Shown here one piece after another: positions 33,130 through 41,433 of a stretch of DNA of 64,000 nt (positions are counted from its first letter, which is position 1; every line of letters begins with the position of its first letter). The DNA comes from Streptomyces sp. CB01249. Its GTDB lineage: Bacteria; Actinomycetota; Actinomycetes; Streptomycetales; Streptomycetaceae. The stretch is from assembly GCF_001905735.1 (NCBI RefSeq), contig NZ_LISW01000002.1, forward strand, positions 124,001-188,000, given 5' to 3'. Below the pieces are notes generated by a model, which had not been told where the DNA came from, made no database searches, and saw nothing but the letters and a program-made list of their open reading frames with translations. Made by a program: the position numbers and the translations under genes.

Positions 33130-33678
33130 TCAGGCGGTGGCGGGCAGGCCGAAGTGGTCGGCGATGATCCGGCGGGTCACGGCGCCGTCCGCGTTGAACC
33201 CGGGCTCGGTCTCGTAACGCGGGGTCTCCCGGCCGACGATCCCGGCGGCCAGCAGCTCGCGTACGAGCAGGTCGCCGGAGCGGCGGGATTCGCGGCGGGC
33301 GCCCAAGTTGAAGTACGTGGTCGAGAAGCCGCCCCTGCTGTGGATGAAGTGGAACGGGTGCGCCTCGCAGTGCGGGACCGAGTAGTTCTGCCCATGGGGG
33401 CACGCGCAGGCCGGGGTGGAGGCCAGGAACACGGTTTCCAGGGGATTGGGACGGCCGAAGCGTTCCTCGTAACGGAATCCGGTGAGGTAACCCGCCCGGG
33501 TGGCGAGGTCGCCGCCCTTGTACGTGGCCGCGTCGTGCGTCAGCCAGGCCCATCCGTCGGACGCGCCCTGCGTACGGGCGGGGAGGCCCAGGTCCGTGTA
33601 GATCCCGCCCAGGGCGGGAAGGTCGAGGCCCTTGGCGTACGTGACGAACGTGTCCGGAGCGATGAAGGGGACGCTCAC
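33130..33678 (-). CDS. Hypothetical protein, tandem paralogue B
   Basis: 182-aa soluble protein. It contains a Cys/His-rich centre (STPACACPHGQNYSVPHCEAHPFHFIHS) that might bind metal, and ends in RELLAAGIVGRETPRYETEPGFNAD...RIIADHFGLPA. That tail aligns with the tail of the upstream gene product (AELLAANLIGPDAECVAWETDPSHDCD...AIAACFGLPS), and both share a GWAW-HD motif, so the two genes are diverged duplicates. The GTG start overlaps the upstream stop by four bases (GTGA). The family is unknown to me. Confidence 0.75.
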   Translation of the reverse strand: MSVPFIAPDTFVTYAKGLDLPALGGIYTDLGLPARTQGASDGWAWLTHDAATYKGGDLATRAGYLTGFRYEERFGRPNPLETVFLASTPACACPHGQNYSVPHCEAHPFHFIHSRGGFSTTYFNLGARRESRRSGDLLVRELLAAGIVGRETPRYETEPGFNADGAVTRRIIADHFGLPATA

Positions 33679-34226
33679 AGCGCCGCCACCTCCCGGGCGA
33701 GCGGCGGCGAGGGCAGACCGAAGCAGGCGGCTATCGCGCGCATGATCCGCTCCCTCTTGTCGAAGTCGTGCGCGTCGCAGTCGTGGCTCGGATCGGTCTC
33801 CCAGGCGACGCATTCCGCGTCGGGGCCTATGAGATTCGCCGCGAGCAGTTCGGCGGACATGTAGTCCGGGTTGTCGCCGACGCGCTCCTCCACGTCCTCG
33901 AAGCTGAAGTGGAGGACCCACTTCCCATCGCGCAGATACGTGAAGTTCGGCCCGTGCGCCTTGGCGCTGCACGGCTCGGTCACGATGACCACGATCTCGC
34001 CCCGGGGCGAGCAGAGGCGCGTGTAGTCGATGTCGTCGTAGTCCTCGATCTCCCAGTTCTCCATGTCATGCACGGCCCACGCCCAACCCCCCGCCTCCCC
34101 CTCGGCCAGCGCCTCCCGGTCCTGCTCGCGCAGCCCCGCCACGAGCGCGTCCCGGGACAGGCCCCGGGCGAACACGAGGTTGACCTCGTGCCCGGGGAAC
34201 TCGCACGCACTGTCGATCAAAGTCAT
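33675..34226 (-). CDS. Hypothetical protein, tandem paralogue A
   Basis: 183-aa acidic protein (MTLIDSACEFPGHEVNLVFARGLSRDAL), containing AGGWAWAVHDMENWEIEDYDDIDYTRLCSP and VLHFSFEDVEERVGDNPDYMSAELLAANLIG. No signal or membrane segment is present. It is followed with a four-base overlap by its shorter paralogue. The start is the ATG at 34224-34226. This kind of small duplicated protein is often immunity- or SUKH-like, but I see no decisive motif. Confidence 0.75.
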   Translation of the reverse strand: MTLIDSACEFPGHEVNLVFARGLSRDALVAGLREQDREALAEGEAGGWAWAVHDMENWEIEDYDDIDYTRLCSPRGEIVVIVTEPCSAKAHGPNFTYLRDGKWVLHFSFEDVEERVGDNPDYMSAELLAANLIGPDAECVAWETDPSHDCDAHDFDKRERIMRAIAACFGLPSPPLAREVAAL

Positions 34227-34365
34227 GCGGTGAGCGTAGACGGGGGGACTGACAACGGGGGTTGGGCGTGCGGTCATATTCGGGCGACATGGGGGGTGGG
34301 GCTCTGGGAATCTACGCGCGGGCGTGGGCCCGTTGACTCCTTGGTGCCGACTGGATGGGTGAGCG

Positions 34366-34983
34366 ATGACTTTCGTGCTGGTGGGGCCGGTTCTGGAAGG
34401 TTCTCGGGTGCGGCTCGAACCGCTCGAACACCGGCACGCGGAGGGGCTGTTGCTCGCGGGGCAGGAGAACCGGAGTTCGTACGGCTACACCTGGGTGCCC
34501 GGGCCCGGGGAGGTCGAGGGGTACATCGACGCCCAGTTGGGGCGCGCCGCCGACGGGAAGCTTGCGCCCTACGTCCAGGTGGACCGGGGGTCCGGGCGGG
34601 TCATCGGTGCCACGGCCTTCTGGGAGCCGCGCTACTGGATGGGCGACGACAGCCTCACCGCCATCGAGGTCGGCTTCACCTGGCTCGCCGCGTCCGCGCA
34701 GGGCACCGGGGTGAACACCGAGTCCAAGTACCTGCTCTTCCGGCACGCGTTCGAGGAGTGGGGCGTTTCGCGCGTCGACCTGAAGACCGATGCGCGCAAC
34801 GAGCGCTCGCGCGCGGCGATCCAGTCGGTGGGCGCCACGTTCGAGGGTGTCCTGCGGAACTGGTCGCCCTCGTGGGTGCCGGGGGAGGAGGGGCGGTTGC
34901 GGGATTCGGCGATCTTTTCGATTACGGGGGAGGAGTGGGCGGCCGTGCGGTCGCGCCTGGAGGCGCGGATGGGGGGTGCGTAG
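34366..34983 (+). CDS. GNAT family N-acetyltransferase
   Basis: 205-aa acetyltransferase of the RimJ/RimL type using acetyl-CoA. It starts with [24 protein letters not shown], and the acetyl-CoA site is in [60 protein letters not shown]. The usual RGxGVGT loop is present as QGTGVN. The substrate is unknown. It is followed by an intergenic repeat element and a convergent copper ATPase gene. Confidence 0.9.
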   Translation: MTFVLVGPVLEGSRVRLEPLEHRHAEGLLLAGQENRSSYGYTWVPGPGEVEGYIDAQLGRAADGKLAPYVQVDRGSGRVIGATAFWEPRYWMGDDSLTAIEVGFTWLAASAQGTGVNTESKYLLFRHAFEEWGVSRVDLKTDARNERSRAAIQSVGATFEGVLRNWSPSWVPGEEGRLRDSAIFSITGEEWAAVRSRLEARMGGA

Positions 34984-34990
34984 GCGGCCC

Positions 34991-35063
34991 CTCGGGGTGA
35001 CCCCGTGGGCTCGGGGCCACCCCGCGAGCGGTTCCGTCCTCAAACGCCGGACGGGCTGGGTTT
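34991..35063. repeat. Streptomyces intergenic repeat element, copy 1
   Basis: Contains the core CCTCAAACGCCGG ACGGGCTGGG and a GTTCCG flank; the same core recurs four more times in this window. The copy overlaps the last codons of copA, which encode its KPSPSGV tail. It is about 70 bp alike, in inverted orientation, to the copy at 38509-38578. Confidence 0.8.
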
Positions 35064-37331
35064 GAACCCGCGCAGGCGCAGCGAGTTGCCGACCACGAAG
35101 ACTGAGGAGAAGGCCATCGCCGCGCCCGCGATCATCGGGTTCAGCAGGCCCGCCGCGGCCAGCGGGAGCGCTGCCACGTTGTACGCGAAGGCCCAGAACA
35201 GGTTCGTCCGGATCGTGCTCAGGGTCCGGCGCGCCAGGCGGATCGCGTCCGGGGCCGCGCGGAGGTCGCCGCGGACCAGGGTCAGGTCACCCGCCTCGAT
35301 CGCCGCGTCGGTGCCGGTGCCCATCGCCAGGCCCAGATCGGCCTGGGCCAGCGCGGCGGCGTCGTTCACGCCGTCGCCGACCATCGCCACCGAGCGGCCC
35401 TCCGCCTGGAGGCGCTTGACGACGTCCACCTTGTCCTGCGGCATGACCTCCGCGTACACCTCGTCGATCCCCACCTCGGCCGCGACCGACTCCGCCACCG
35501 CCCGGTTGTCACCGGTCAGCAGGATGGGCTTCAGGCCCAGGCGGCGCAGGCGGCCGATCGCCTCCGCGCTGGTGTCCTTCACCGCGTCGGCCACTTCGAG
35601 CACCGCGCGCGCCTCGCCGTCCCAGGCGACCGCGATGGCCGTCCGTCCGGCGGCCTCCGCCTCGGCCTTGCGGGCGGCCAGGCCGGCCGGGAGGCGTATC
35701 TCCCACTCCGCGAGGAGCTGTTCGCGGCCGACGAGGACCGCGTGGCCGTCGACCACGCCCTGCACGCCCAGGCCGGGGACGTTCGCGAAGTCCTCCGGGG
35801 TGGGAAGCGCGGCGCCGGTGCGTTCGGCGGCTCCGGTCGCCACCGCCTGGGCGATGGGGTGTTCGGAGGCGTGTTCCAGGGCTCCGGCGAGGCGGAGGGC
35901 GTCGGTCTCGGTGGTGCCTGTGGCCGTGTGGACGGCCTGGAGGGTCATCCGGCCCGTCGTCACCGTGCCCGTCTTGTCCAGGACGATCGTGTCGACGCGG
36001 CGGGTGGACTCCAGGACCTCGGGGCCCTTGATCAGGATGCCGAGCTGGGCGCCGCGCCCCGTACCGACCATCAGCGCGGTCGGCGTGGCGAGGCCGAGCG
36101 CGCACGGGCAGGCGATGATCAGGACCGCCACCGCCGCCGTGAACGCGGCCGTGATCCCCGCGCCGTCCGCCAGCCAGAAGCCCAGCGTGCCGAGCGCGAG
36201 CGCGATGACCACGGGGACGAACACCGCCGAGATCCGGTCCGCGAGGCGCTGCGCGGCCGCCTTGCCGTTCTGCGCGTCCTCGACCAGCTTCGCCATCCGG
36301 GCGAGCTGGGTGTCCGCGCCGACGCGGGTCGCCTCGACCACGAGGCGGCCGCCCGCGTTGAGGGTCGCGCCGGTCACCGTGTCGCCGACGGCGACCTCGA
36401 CCGGGACGGACTCGCCGGTCAGCATGGACGCGTCCACCGCCGAGGAGCCCTCGACCACCGTGCCGTCCGTGGCGATCTTCTCGCCGGGGCGCACGAGGAA
36501 GCGGTCGCCGACGTGGAGGTCCGCCGTGTCCACGGTCACCTCGTGGCCGTCGCGCAGGACGGTGACCTCCTTGGCGCCCAGTTCGAGGAGCGCCTTCAGC
36601 GCGGCGCCCGCCTTCCGCTTCGACCGGGCCTCGAAGTAGCGCCCGGCGAGGATGAACGCGGTGACGCCGGCCGCCGCCTCCAGATAGATGTTCCCCGCGC
36701 CGTCGGTGCGGCCGATGGTCAGCTCGAACGGGTGCGTCATGCCGGTCATCCCGGCCGTGCCGAAGAACAGCGCCCACAGCGACCACAGGAACGCGGCCGA
36801 CGTACCGAGCGAGATGAGCGTGTCCATCGTCGCCGCGCCGTGCCGCGCGTTCGTCCACGCGGCCCGGTGGAACGGCCAGCCCGCGTACGTGACGACGGGG
36901 GCGGTGAGGGTGAGCGCGAGCCACTGCCAGTTGTCGAACTGGAGCGCCGGGATCATCGACATCGCGACCACCGGCACCGCGAGGAGCACGGCCGTGATCA
37001 GCCGCTGCCGCAAGGTGTCGGGCGCCTGCGCGGCGGGTACGGCCGCGTCTTCCTTCGTACGCGCCGGGGGTGCGGGTTCGTGCGCGGTGTAGCCGGTCTT
37101 CTCGACCGTGGCGACGAGGTCCTGTACGGAGGCGGCGGCGCCGTCGTAGGTGACGTGGGCCTTCTCCGTGGCGTAGTTCACGGTGGCCGTGACGCCGTCC
37201 ATCCGGTTGAGCTTCTTCTCGATACGGGCCGCGCAGGAGGCGCAGGTCATGCCGCCGATGGCCAGCTCTACCTCGGCCTGTGCGGTGTGCGCGGCGTGCG
37301 CTGGGTGCGCGGTGTGCGTGGGCGCTGACAC
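35040..37331 (-). CDS. copA: Copper-translocating P1B-type ATPase
   Basis: 763-aa membrane pump exporting Cu(I). In order: a His-rich N-tail, one heavy-metal-associated domain with GGMTCASC (Cys30/Cys33), eight transmembrane segments with the IACPCALGL metal gate, the actuator loop MLTGESVPV, phosphorylation site [10 protein letters not shown] (Asp), the HP pair SEHPIA in the N-domain, and hinge [10 protein letters not shown]. The start is a GTG at 37329-37331 with GGAGG eight bases before. A perfect TACCCCC-T-GGGGGTA palindrome upstream points to CsoR control. No copZ or csoR gene is adjacent. The C-terminal KPSPSGV derives from an intergenic repeat. Confidence 0.95.
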   Translation of the reverse strand: MSAPTHTAHPAHAAHTAQAEVELAIGGMTCASCAARIEKKLNRMDGVTATVNYATEKAHVTYDGAAASVQDLVATVEKTGYTAHEPAPPARTKEDAAVPAAQAPDTLRQRLITAVLLAVPVVAMSMIPALQFDNWQWLALTLTAPVVTYAGWPFHRAAWTNARHGAATMDTLISLGTSAAFLWSLWALFFGTAGMTGMTHPFELTIGRTDGAGNIYLEAAAGVTAFILAGRYFEARSKRKAGAALKALLELGAKEVTVLRDGHEVTVDTADLHVGDRFLVRPGEKIATDGTVVEGSSAVDASMLTGESVPVEVAVGDTVTGATLNAGGRLVVEATRVGADTQLARMAKLVEDAQNGKAAAQRLADRISAVFVPVVIALALGTLGFWLADGAGITAAFTAAVAVLIIACPCALGLATPTALMVGTGRGAQLGILIKGPEVLESTRRVDTIVLDKTGTVTTGRMTLQAVHTATGTTETDALRLAGALEHASEHPIAQAVATGAAERTGAALPTPEDFANVPGLGVQGVVDGHAVLVGREQLLAEWEIRLPAGLAARKAEAEAAGRTAIAVAWDGEARAVLEVADAVKDTSAEAIGRLRRLGLKPILLTGDNRAVAESVAAEVGIDEVYAEVMPQDKVDVVKRLQAEGRSVAMVGDGVNDAAALAQADLGLAMGTGTDAAIEAGDLTLVRGDLRAAPDAIRLARRTLSTIRTNLFWAFAYNVAALPLAAAGLLNPMIAGAAMAFSSVFVVGNSLRLRGFKPSPSGV

Positions 37332-37375
37332 GGGGCGGCCCTCCTCGTGGTGGTCCCCGGGTACCCCGGTCTGGG

Positions 37376-37390
37376 TACCCCCTGGGGGTA
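37376..37390. promoter_or_regulatory. CsoR-like copper-responsive operator
   Basis: Perfect TACCCCC / GGGGGTA arms with a single T between, 45 bp upstream of copA. Sites of this form are bound by CsoR repressors in actinomycetes and released by Cu(I). Nearby ATATACCCCCA and GGGTACCCCGG are partial copies. Confidence 0.82.
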
Positions 37391-37601
37391 TCTACCTCTC
37401 GTCTCATATATACCCCCACCCCCTATGTCGAAGCAAGGGTGATCCTTTGCGGATGCACGGGCTCCGTCGGTCGGTCGCCTGTCGGCCGTTTGGCCTCGCG
37501 TATCTTCACGTTCACGGTCAGGGCTGCGCCGTCGGCCTACCGCCCCGTAGGCTGGGCCATTGGACTAGACCTGTAGCTGCTTCCTGGAGGATTGGGATCC
37601 C

Positions 37602-38291
37602 ATGAGCAACCGTGCAGTCCTGGAGGTGATCGCTCTCGACGCGGAGGACGCGGTCGCTGCCCAGGCGGGTGGTGCGGACCGGCTTGAGCTGGTCACCGAC
37701 ATGGCGGCGGACGGCCTCACCCCGTCCTGTGCGACCTTCGCGGCGATCCGTGCCGCGGTGGACATTCCGCTTCGGGTGATGCTCAGGGTCGCCGACGGTT
37801 TCGCGGCCGGTGACGTCGAGATACTCGTACGCAAGGCGCGGGAGCTGCGGGCGGAGGGGGCGGACGAGTTCGTCCTCGGCTTCCTGGACGCGGACGGGAA
37901 CCCCGACCTCGTCGCGGTCGAACGGCTCGTCGCCGCGCTGGACGGCTGCCGGTGGACGTTCCACCGGGCGATCGACCGGGCGGCGGACCGGGACGCGCTG
38001 CGCAAGTCGCTCGCGGATCTGCCGGGGCTCGACACGTATCTGACGGCCGGGGCGGCGGCGGGCGTGGACGCCGGGATACCGACGTTGGTGGCCGAGGCGG
38101 GGCGGCGGGGCGAGCCCGGGTACGAGCCGCGGATTCTTGTGGGGGGCGGGTTGAGGCTGGAGCACCTTCCGGCGCTCCTGGACGCGGGTATCGACGCCGT
38201 GCACATCGGTGGCGCGGCGCGGCCGGGTGGCTGGGGCGGGCCGGTGGACGCGGATGCGGTACGGGAGTGGCGGGCGGTGCTGGACCGCTAG
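37602..38291 (+). CDS. cutC: CutC family protein
   Basis: 229-aa TIM-barrel protein: VLEVIALDAEDAVAAQAGGADRLELVTDMAADGLTPS is the family N-terminus, followed by IPLRVMLR, WTFHRAIDRAADRDALRKSL and a C-terminal GGGLRLEHLPALL...AVHIGGAAR. It is named a copper homeostasis protein from the E. coli cut mutants, but direct copper binding is disputed. Here it is next to copA but divergent, with a 270-bp spacer, so a shared copper response is possible though not shown. Confidence 0.93.
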   Translation: MSNRAVLEVIALDAEDAVAAQAGGADRLELVTDMAADGLTPSCATFAAIRAAVDIPLRVMLRVADGFAAGDVEILVRKARELRAEGADEFVLGFLDADGNPDLVAVERLVAALDGCRWTFHRAIDRAADRDALRKSLADLPGLDTYLTAGAAAGVDAGIPTLVAEAGRRGEPGYEPRILVGGGLRLEHLPALLDAGIDAVHIGGAARPGGWGGPVDADAVREWRAVLDR

Positions 38292-38323
38292 GCGCGGGGC
38301 GCTGGGGGCGGTGTGGTGCCTCT

Positions 38324-38499
38324 GGGTGCGCCGGTCGCGCGCCGTTGCTGCGGGGGCGCCGCCCCCGGACCCCTGCTCCTCAAGCGCCGGAGGGGCTGAT
38401 TTTGCGGGCTCGGGTGCGCCGTTCGCGTGCGGCGCCGTGGTTGCGGGGCGCTGCCTCCGGGCCCCCGCTCCTCAAACGCCGGAGGGGCTGAGATTGCCG
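38324..38499. repeat. Two 88-bp direct repeats of intergenic element (copies 2 and 3)
   Basis: Units at 38324-38411 and 38412-38499 both run from GGGTGCGCCG to GCCGGAGGGGCTGA. Their cores CTCCTCAA(G/A)CGCCGGAGGGGCTG lie at 38375-38398 and 38468-38490. The units are clearly duplicated. Together with copy 4 they fill the spacer between cutC and the cellulase gene. Confidence 0.82.
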
Positions 38500-38533
38500 G
38501 GCCGGGCAAACCCAGCCCGTCCGGCGTTTGAGG
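38470..38533. terminator. Terminator-like hairpin from inverted repeat copies 3 and 4
   Basis: CCTCAAACGCCGG AGGGGCTG (38470-38490) pairs with CAGCCCGTCC GGCGTTTGAGG (38513-38533), 20 of 21 positions complementary, loop 22 bases. It would end transcripts from cutC. Confidence 0.65.
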
Positions 38534-38578
38534 ACGGAACCCTCGGCCCGGACCGGGGCACCCGGGGGTCACCCCGCG
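38509..38578. repeat. Intergenic repeat element, copy 4 (inverted)
   Basis: AACCCAGCCCGTCCGGCG...TTTGAGGACGG followed by a flank resembling the reverse complement of the stretch at 34991-35063. Confidence 0.75.
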
Positions 38579-38646
38579 ACGGAACGTCGCCCTGTCATGA
38601 CCCTGGCGCAACCCGCGCCCCCCGCCCCACAATGGCCTCGCGGTGA

Positions 38647-38660
38647 TGGGATCGCTCCCA
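38647..38660. promoter_or_regulatory. CebR box 1
   Basis: TGGGATCGCTCCCA, one mismatch from the CebR consensus TGGGAGCGCTCCCA. It lies 45 bp from box 2. Confidence 0.8.
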
Positions 38661-38691
38661 TGGCGCGCCTCCCCGGCATGCCCGTCTGCTG

Positions 38692-38705
38692 TGGGAGCGC
38701 TCCCA
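38692..38705. promoter_or_regulatory. CebR box 2
   Basis: Exact TGGGAGCGCTCCCA palindrome 38 bp before the cellulase start. CebR is the LacI-type repressor of cellulose utilisation in Streptomyces, released by cello-oligosaccharides. Confidence 0.93.
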
Positions 38706-38743
38706 TCATCGTCTTCTTCCGTCCCCACGACGAAAGGCCCTCG

Positions 38744-41380
38744 GTGAACGCCTCCTCACCCCCCTCCTCCGTCCGGCGCCGACGGCGGGCGCTCGGCGTG
38801 CTGGCCGCTGCCGCGCTCTGCGGCGGCATTCTGACCGCGCCCGGTGCCGTCGCCGCCGACGGCGACCCCGCTCCGGAGCAGATCACCAATGGTGACTTCT
38901 CCGCGGGGGTCGCGCCCTGGTGGTCGACGGCCAATGCGCCGGTCGCCGTCGTGGACGGGCGGCTGTGTGCCGACGTTCCGGGCGGGACCGCCAACCCGTG
39001 GGACGCGATCGTCGGGCAGAACGACATCCCGCTCGTCGCGGGGGAGGCGTACACCCTGACGTACACGGCGAGTTCGACCGTACCGCTGTCCATTCACACC
39101 AACGTGCAGATGGCGACCGATCCGTACACCGCGGATCTGTCCGCGACCGATCAGATCGGGGCCGAGGCGGCCGTCCACACGCACGTGTTCACCGCGTCCG
39201 CCGACCAGGACACCGCGCAGGTCGCGTTCCAGGTCGGCGGCGGCGCGGAAGCGGCGACCTTCTGCGTGGACGACGTGTCGCTGCGCGGGGGCGCCGAGCC
39301 GCCCGTCTACGAGCCGGACACCGGGTCGCCCGTGCGGGTCAACCAGGTCGGCTATCTGCCCAAGGGCCCCAAGACCGGCACCCTGGTCACCGACGCGACC
39401 GACCCGCTGCCGTGGACGCTGAAAGCGGCCGACGGGACGGCCGTCGCGAGCGGGACGACCACGCCCGGCGGCGAGGACCCGACCTCGCGGCAGAACGTGC
39501 AGACCTTCGACTTCAGCGACGCCACCGCCACCGGCGACGGCTTCACGATCGAGGCGGACGGCCAGGTCAGCGAGCCCTTCTCGATCCGGGCGGACCTCTA
39601 CGACAGCCTCCGGTCCGACTCGCTGGCGTACTTCTACCAGAACCGCAGCGGCATCGCGATCGACGCGGACCTGGTCGGCGAGGAGTACGCGCGCCCGGCC
39701 GGCCACCTCGGTGTGGCGCCGAACAAGGGCGACACGGACGTGCCCTGCCAGCCGGGCGTCTGCGACTACCGGCTCGACGTGCGCGGCGGCTGGTACGACG
39801 CCGGGGACCACGGCAAGTACGTCGTGAACGGCGGCATCGCGGTCGCCGAGCTGATGGACACCTACGAGCGCACGCTGACCGCCGACGGCGCGGAGTCCGC
39901 CGAGCTGGGCGACGGCGCGCTGCGGGTGCCCGAGCACGGCAACGACGTGCCGGACATCCTCGACGAGGCGCGCTGGGAGCTGGAGTTCCTGATGCGCATG
40001 CAGGTCCCGGCCGGGCAGCCGCTGGCGGGCATGGCCCACCACAAGGTGCACGACGCCAACTGGACCGGCATCCCGATGCGGCCCGAACTCGACCCGGAGC
40101 AGCGCGAACTGCACCCGCCGACGACCGCCGCGACCCTGAACCTCGCCGCGACGGCCGCCCAGTGCGCCCGGCTGTACGCCCCGTTCGACGCGGAGTTCGC
40201 GGCCCAGTGCCGTACCGCCGCCGAGGCCGCGTGGACCGCCGCGAAGGCGCATCCGGCGGTGTACGCCAGCCCGGCCGACGGCGTCGGGGGCGGGACGTAC
40301 GAGGACAACGACGTGAGCGACGAGTTCTACTGGGCCGCCGCCGAGCTGTTCACCACGACCGGCAAGGACACGTACCGCCAGGCGCTGCTGGACTCGCCGC
40401 TGCACGGTGACGTGGACGCGGCCTTCCCCGCCGACGGCGGGATGTGGTGGGGCGGCACCGCCGGGCTCGGCGTGCTGACCCTGGCCACGGTCCCGAACGA
40501 CCTGACGGCCGCCCAGCTCGCGGACGTACGGAACGTCGTGACGACCGCCGCCGACCAGTACAAGGCGCAGACGGAGGACCAGCTGTACGGCGTGCCGTAC
40601 GCGCCCAAGGACCTGAACTACGCCTGGGGTTCGAACAGTCAGGTCCTGAACAACATGATCGTGCTGGCCACCGCCGCCGACCTCACCGGTGACACCGGCT
40701 ACCGGGACGCGGTGCTGCGCGGCGCGGACTACCTCTTCGGGCGCAACCCGCTGAACCAGTCGTACGTCACCGGCTACGGCGAGCGGTACTCGCAGAACCA
40801 GCACCACCGGTTCTGGGCGCACGAGTCCGACCCGTCCCTGCCGCACCCGCCGGCCGGGTCCCTCGCGGGCGGCCCCAACCTGACCGCCCCGACCTCGGGC
40901 GACCCGGAGGCCGCCGCGAAGCTCAAGGGGTGCGCGGCCGCGATGTGCTACCTGGACGACAACGGCTCGTACGCGACCAACGAGGTCGCGGTGAACTGGA
41001 ACGCCCCGCTGGCCTACATCGCCTCCTACCTGGACGACGCGGGTGACGCCACGGGTCCGGAGCGCGCCTGCAAGGTGACGTACTCCTCGCACCCGTGGAA
41101 CACCGGCTCGACCACCACGGTCACGGTGAAGAACACCGGCAGCAAGGCCGTCACGCCGTGGTCCCTGACCTGGCTGCTGCCCGGTGACCAGAAGCTCAGC
41201 CACACCTGGAGCGCCGAACTCGGCCAGTACGGACGGACGGTGACGGCCGCGCCGCTGTCCTGGAACCGGACGCTGGCACCCGGAGCCTCGATCGACTTCG
41301 GGTTCAACAGCAGCCGGACGGGCCCGGCGGCCGACCCGGGCACCGTGAAGCTGAACGGGCGGGCCTGCACCGCCGGTTGA
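38744..41380 (+). CDS. Secreted GH9 endoglucanase with CBM4/9-like and CBM2 modules
   Basis: 878-aa modular cellulase. The signal peptide has RRRRRALGVLAAAALCGG and an AVAAD cleavage site. Residues ~45-185 form a CBM4/9 jelly-roll (ITNGDFSAGVAPWWS...FCVDDVSL). Residues ~200-290 form the Ig-like domain of GH9 (VRVNQVGYLPKGPKTGTLVTDA). The catalytic (alpha/alpha)6 barrel spans about residues 300-770, with DVRGGWYDAGDHGKYVVNGG (catalytic base Asp) and NEVAVNWNAPLAYIASYL (acid Glu). The C-terminal ~100 aa are CBM2 (CKVTYSSHPWNTGSTTTVTVKNTGS...WSAELGQ). The start is the GTG at 38744 after GAAAGG. Two CebR boxes upstream indicate induction by cellobiose. Confidence 0.94.
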   Translation: MNASSPPSSVRRRRRALGVLAAAALCGGILTAPGAVAADGDPAPEQITNGDFSAGVAPWWSTANAPVAVVDGRLCADVPGGTANPWDAIVGQNDIPLVAGEAYTLTYTASSTVPLSIHTNVQMATDPYTADLSATDQIGAEAAVHTHVFTASADQDTAQVAFQVGGGAEAATFCVDDVSLRGGAEPPVYEPDTGSPVRVNQVGYLPKGPKTGTLVTDATDPLPWTLKAADGTAVASGTTTPGGEDPTSRQNVQTFDFSDATATGDGFTIEADGQVSEPFSIRADLYDSLRSDSLAYFYQNRSGIAIDADLVGEEYARPAGHLGVAPNKGDTDVPCQPGVCDYRLDVRGGWYDAGDHGKYVVNGGIAVAELMDTYERTLTADGAESAELGDGALRVPEHGNDVPDILDEARWELEFLMRMQVPAGQPLAGMAHHKVHDANWTGIPMRPELDPEQRELHPPTTAATLNLAATAAQCARLYAPFDAEFAAQCRTAAEAAWTAAKAHPAVYASPADGVGGGTYEDNDVSDEFYWAAAELFTTTGKDTYRQALLDSPLHGDVDAAFPADGGMWWGGTAGLGVLTLATVPNDLTAAQLADVRNVVTTAADQYKAQTEDQLYGVPYAPKDLNYAWGSNSQVLNNMIVLATAADLTGDTGYRDAVLRGADYLFGRNPLNQSYVTGYGERYSQNQHHRFWAHESDPSLPHPPAGSLAGGPNLTAPTSGDPEAAAKLKGCAAAMCYLDDNGSYATNEVAVNWNAPLAYIASYLDDAGDATGPERACKVTYSSHPWNTGSTTTVTVKNTGSKAVTPWSLTWLLPGDQKLSHTWSAELGQYGRTVTAAPLSWNRTLAPGASIDFGFNSSRTGPAADPGTVKLNGRACTAG

Positions 41381-41388
41381 TGACCGGG

Positions 41389-41424
41389 CGGGGGCGGGGG
41401 TGGACGAGGGTCCCCCCGCCCCCG
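41389..41424. terminator. Terminator between GH9 and HelD genes
   Basis: Perfect 12-bp arms CGGGGGCGGGGG and CCCCCGCCCCCG between two convergent genes. Confidence 0.82.
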
Positions 41425-41433
41425 TTCACTTCG

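Noticed and set aside
38756..41203. 815-codon minus-strand frame opposite the GH9 cellulase
   Set aside because: Antisense shadow; the plus strand has clear catalytic and binding modules.
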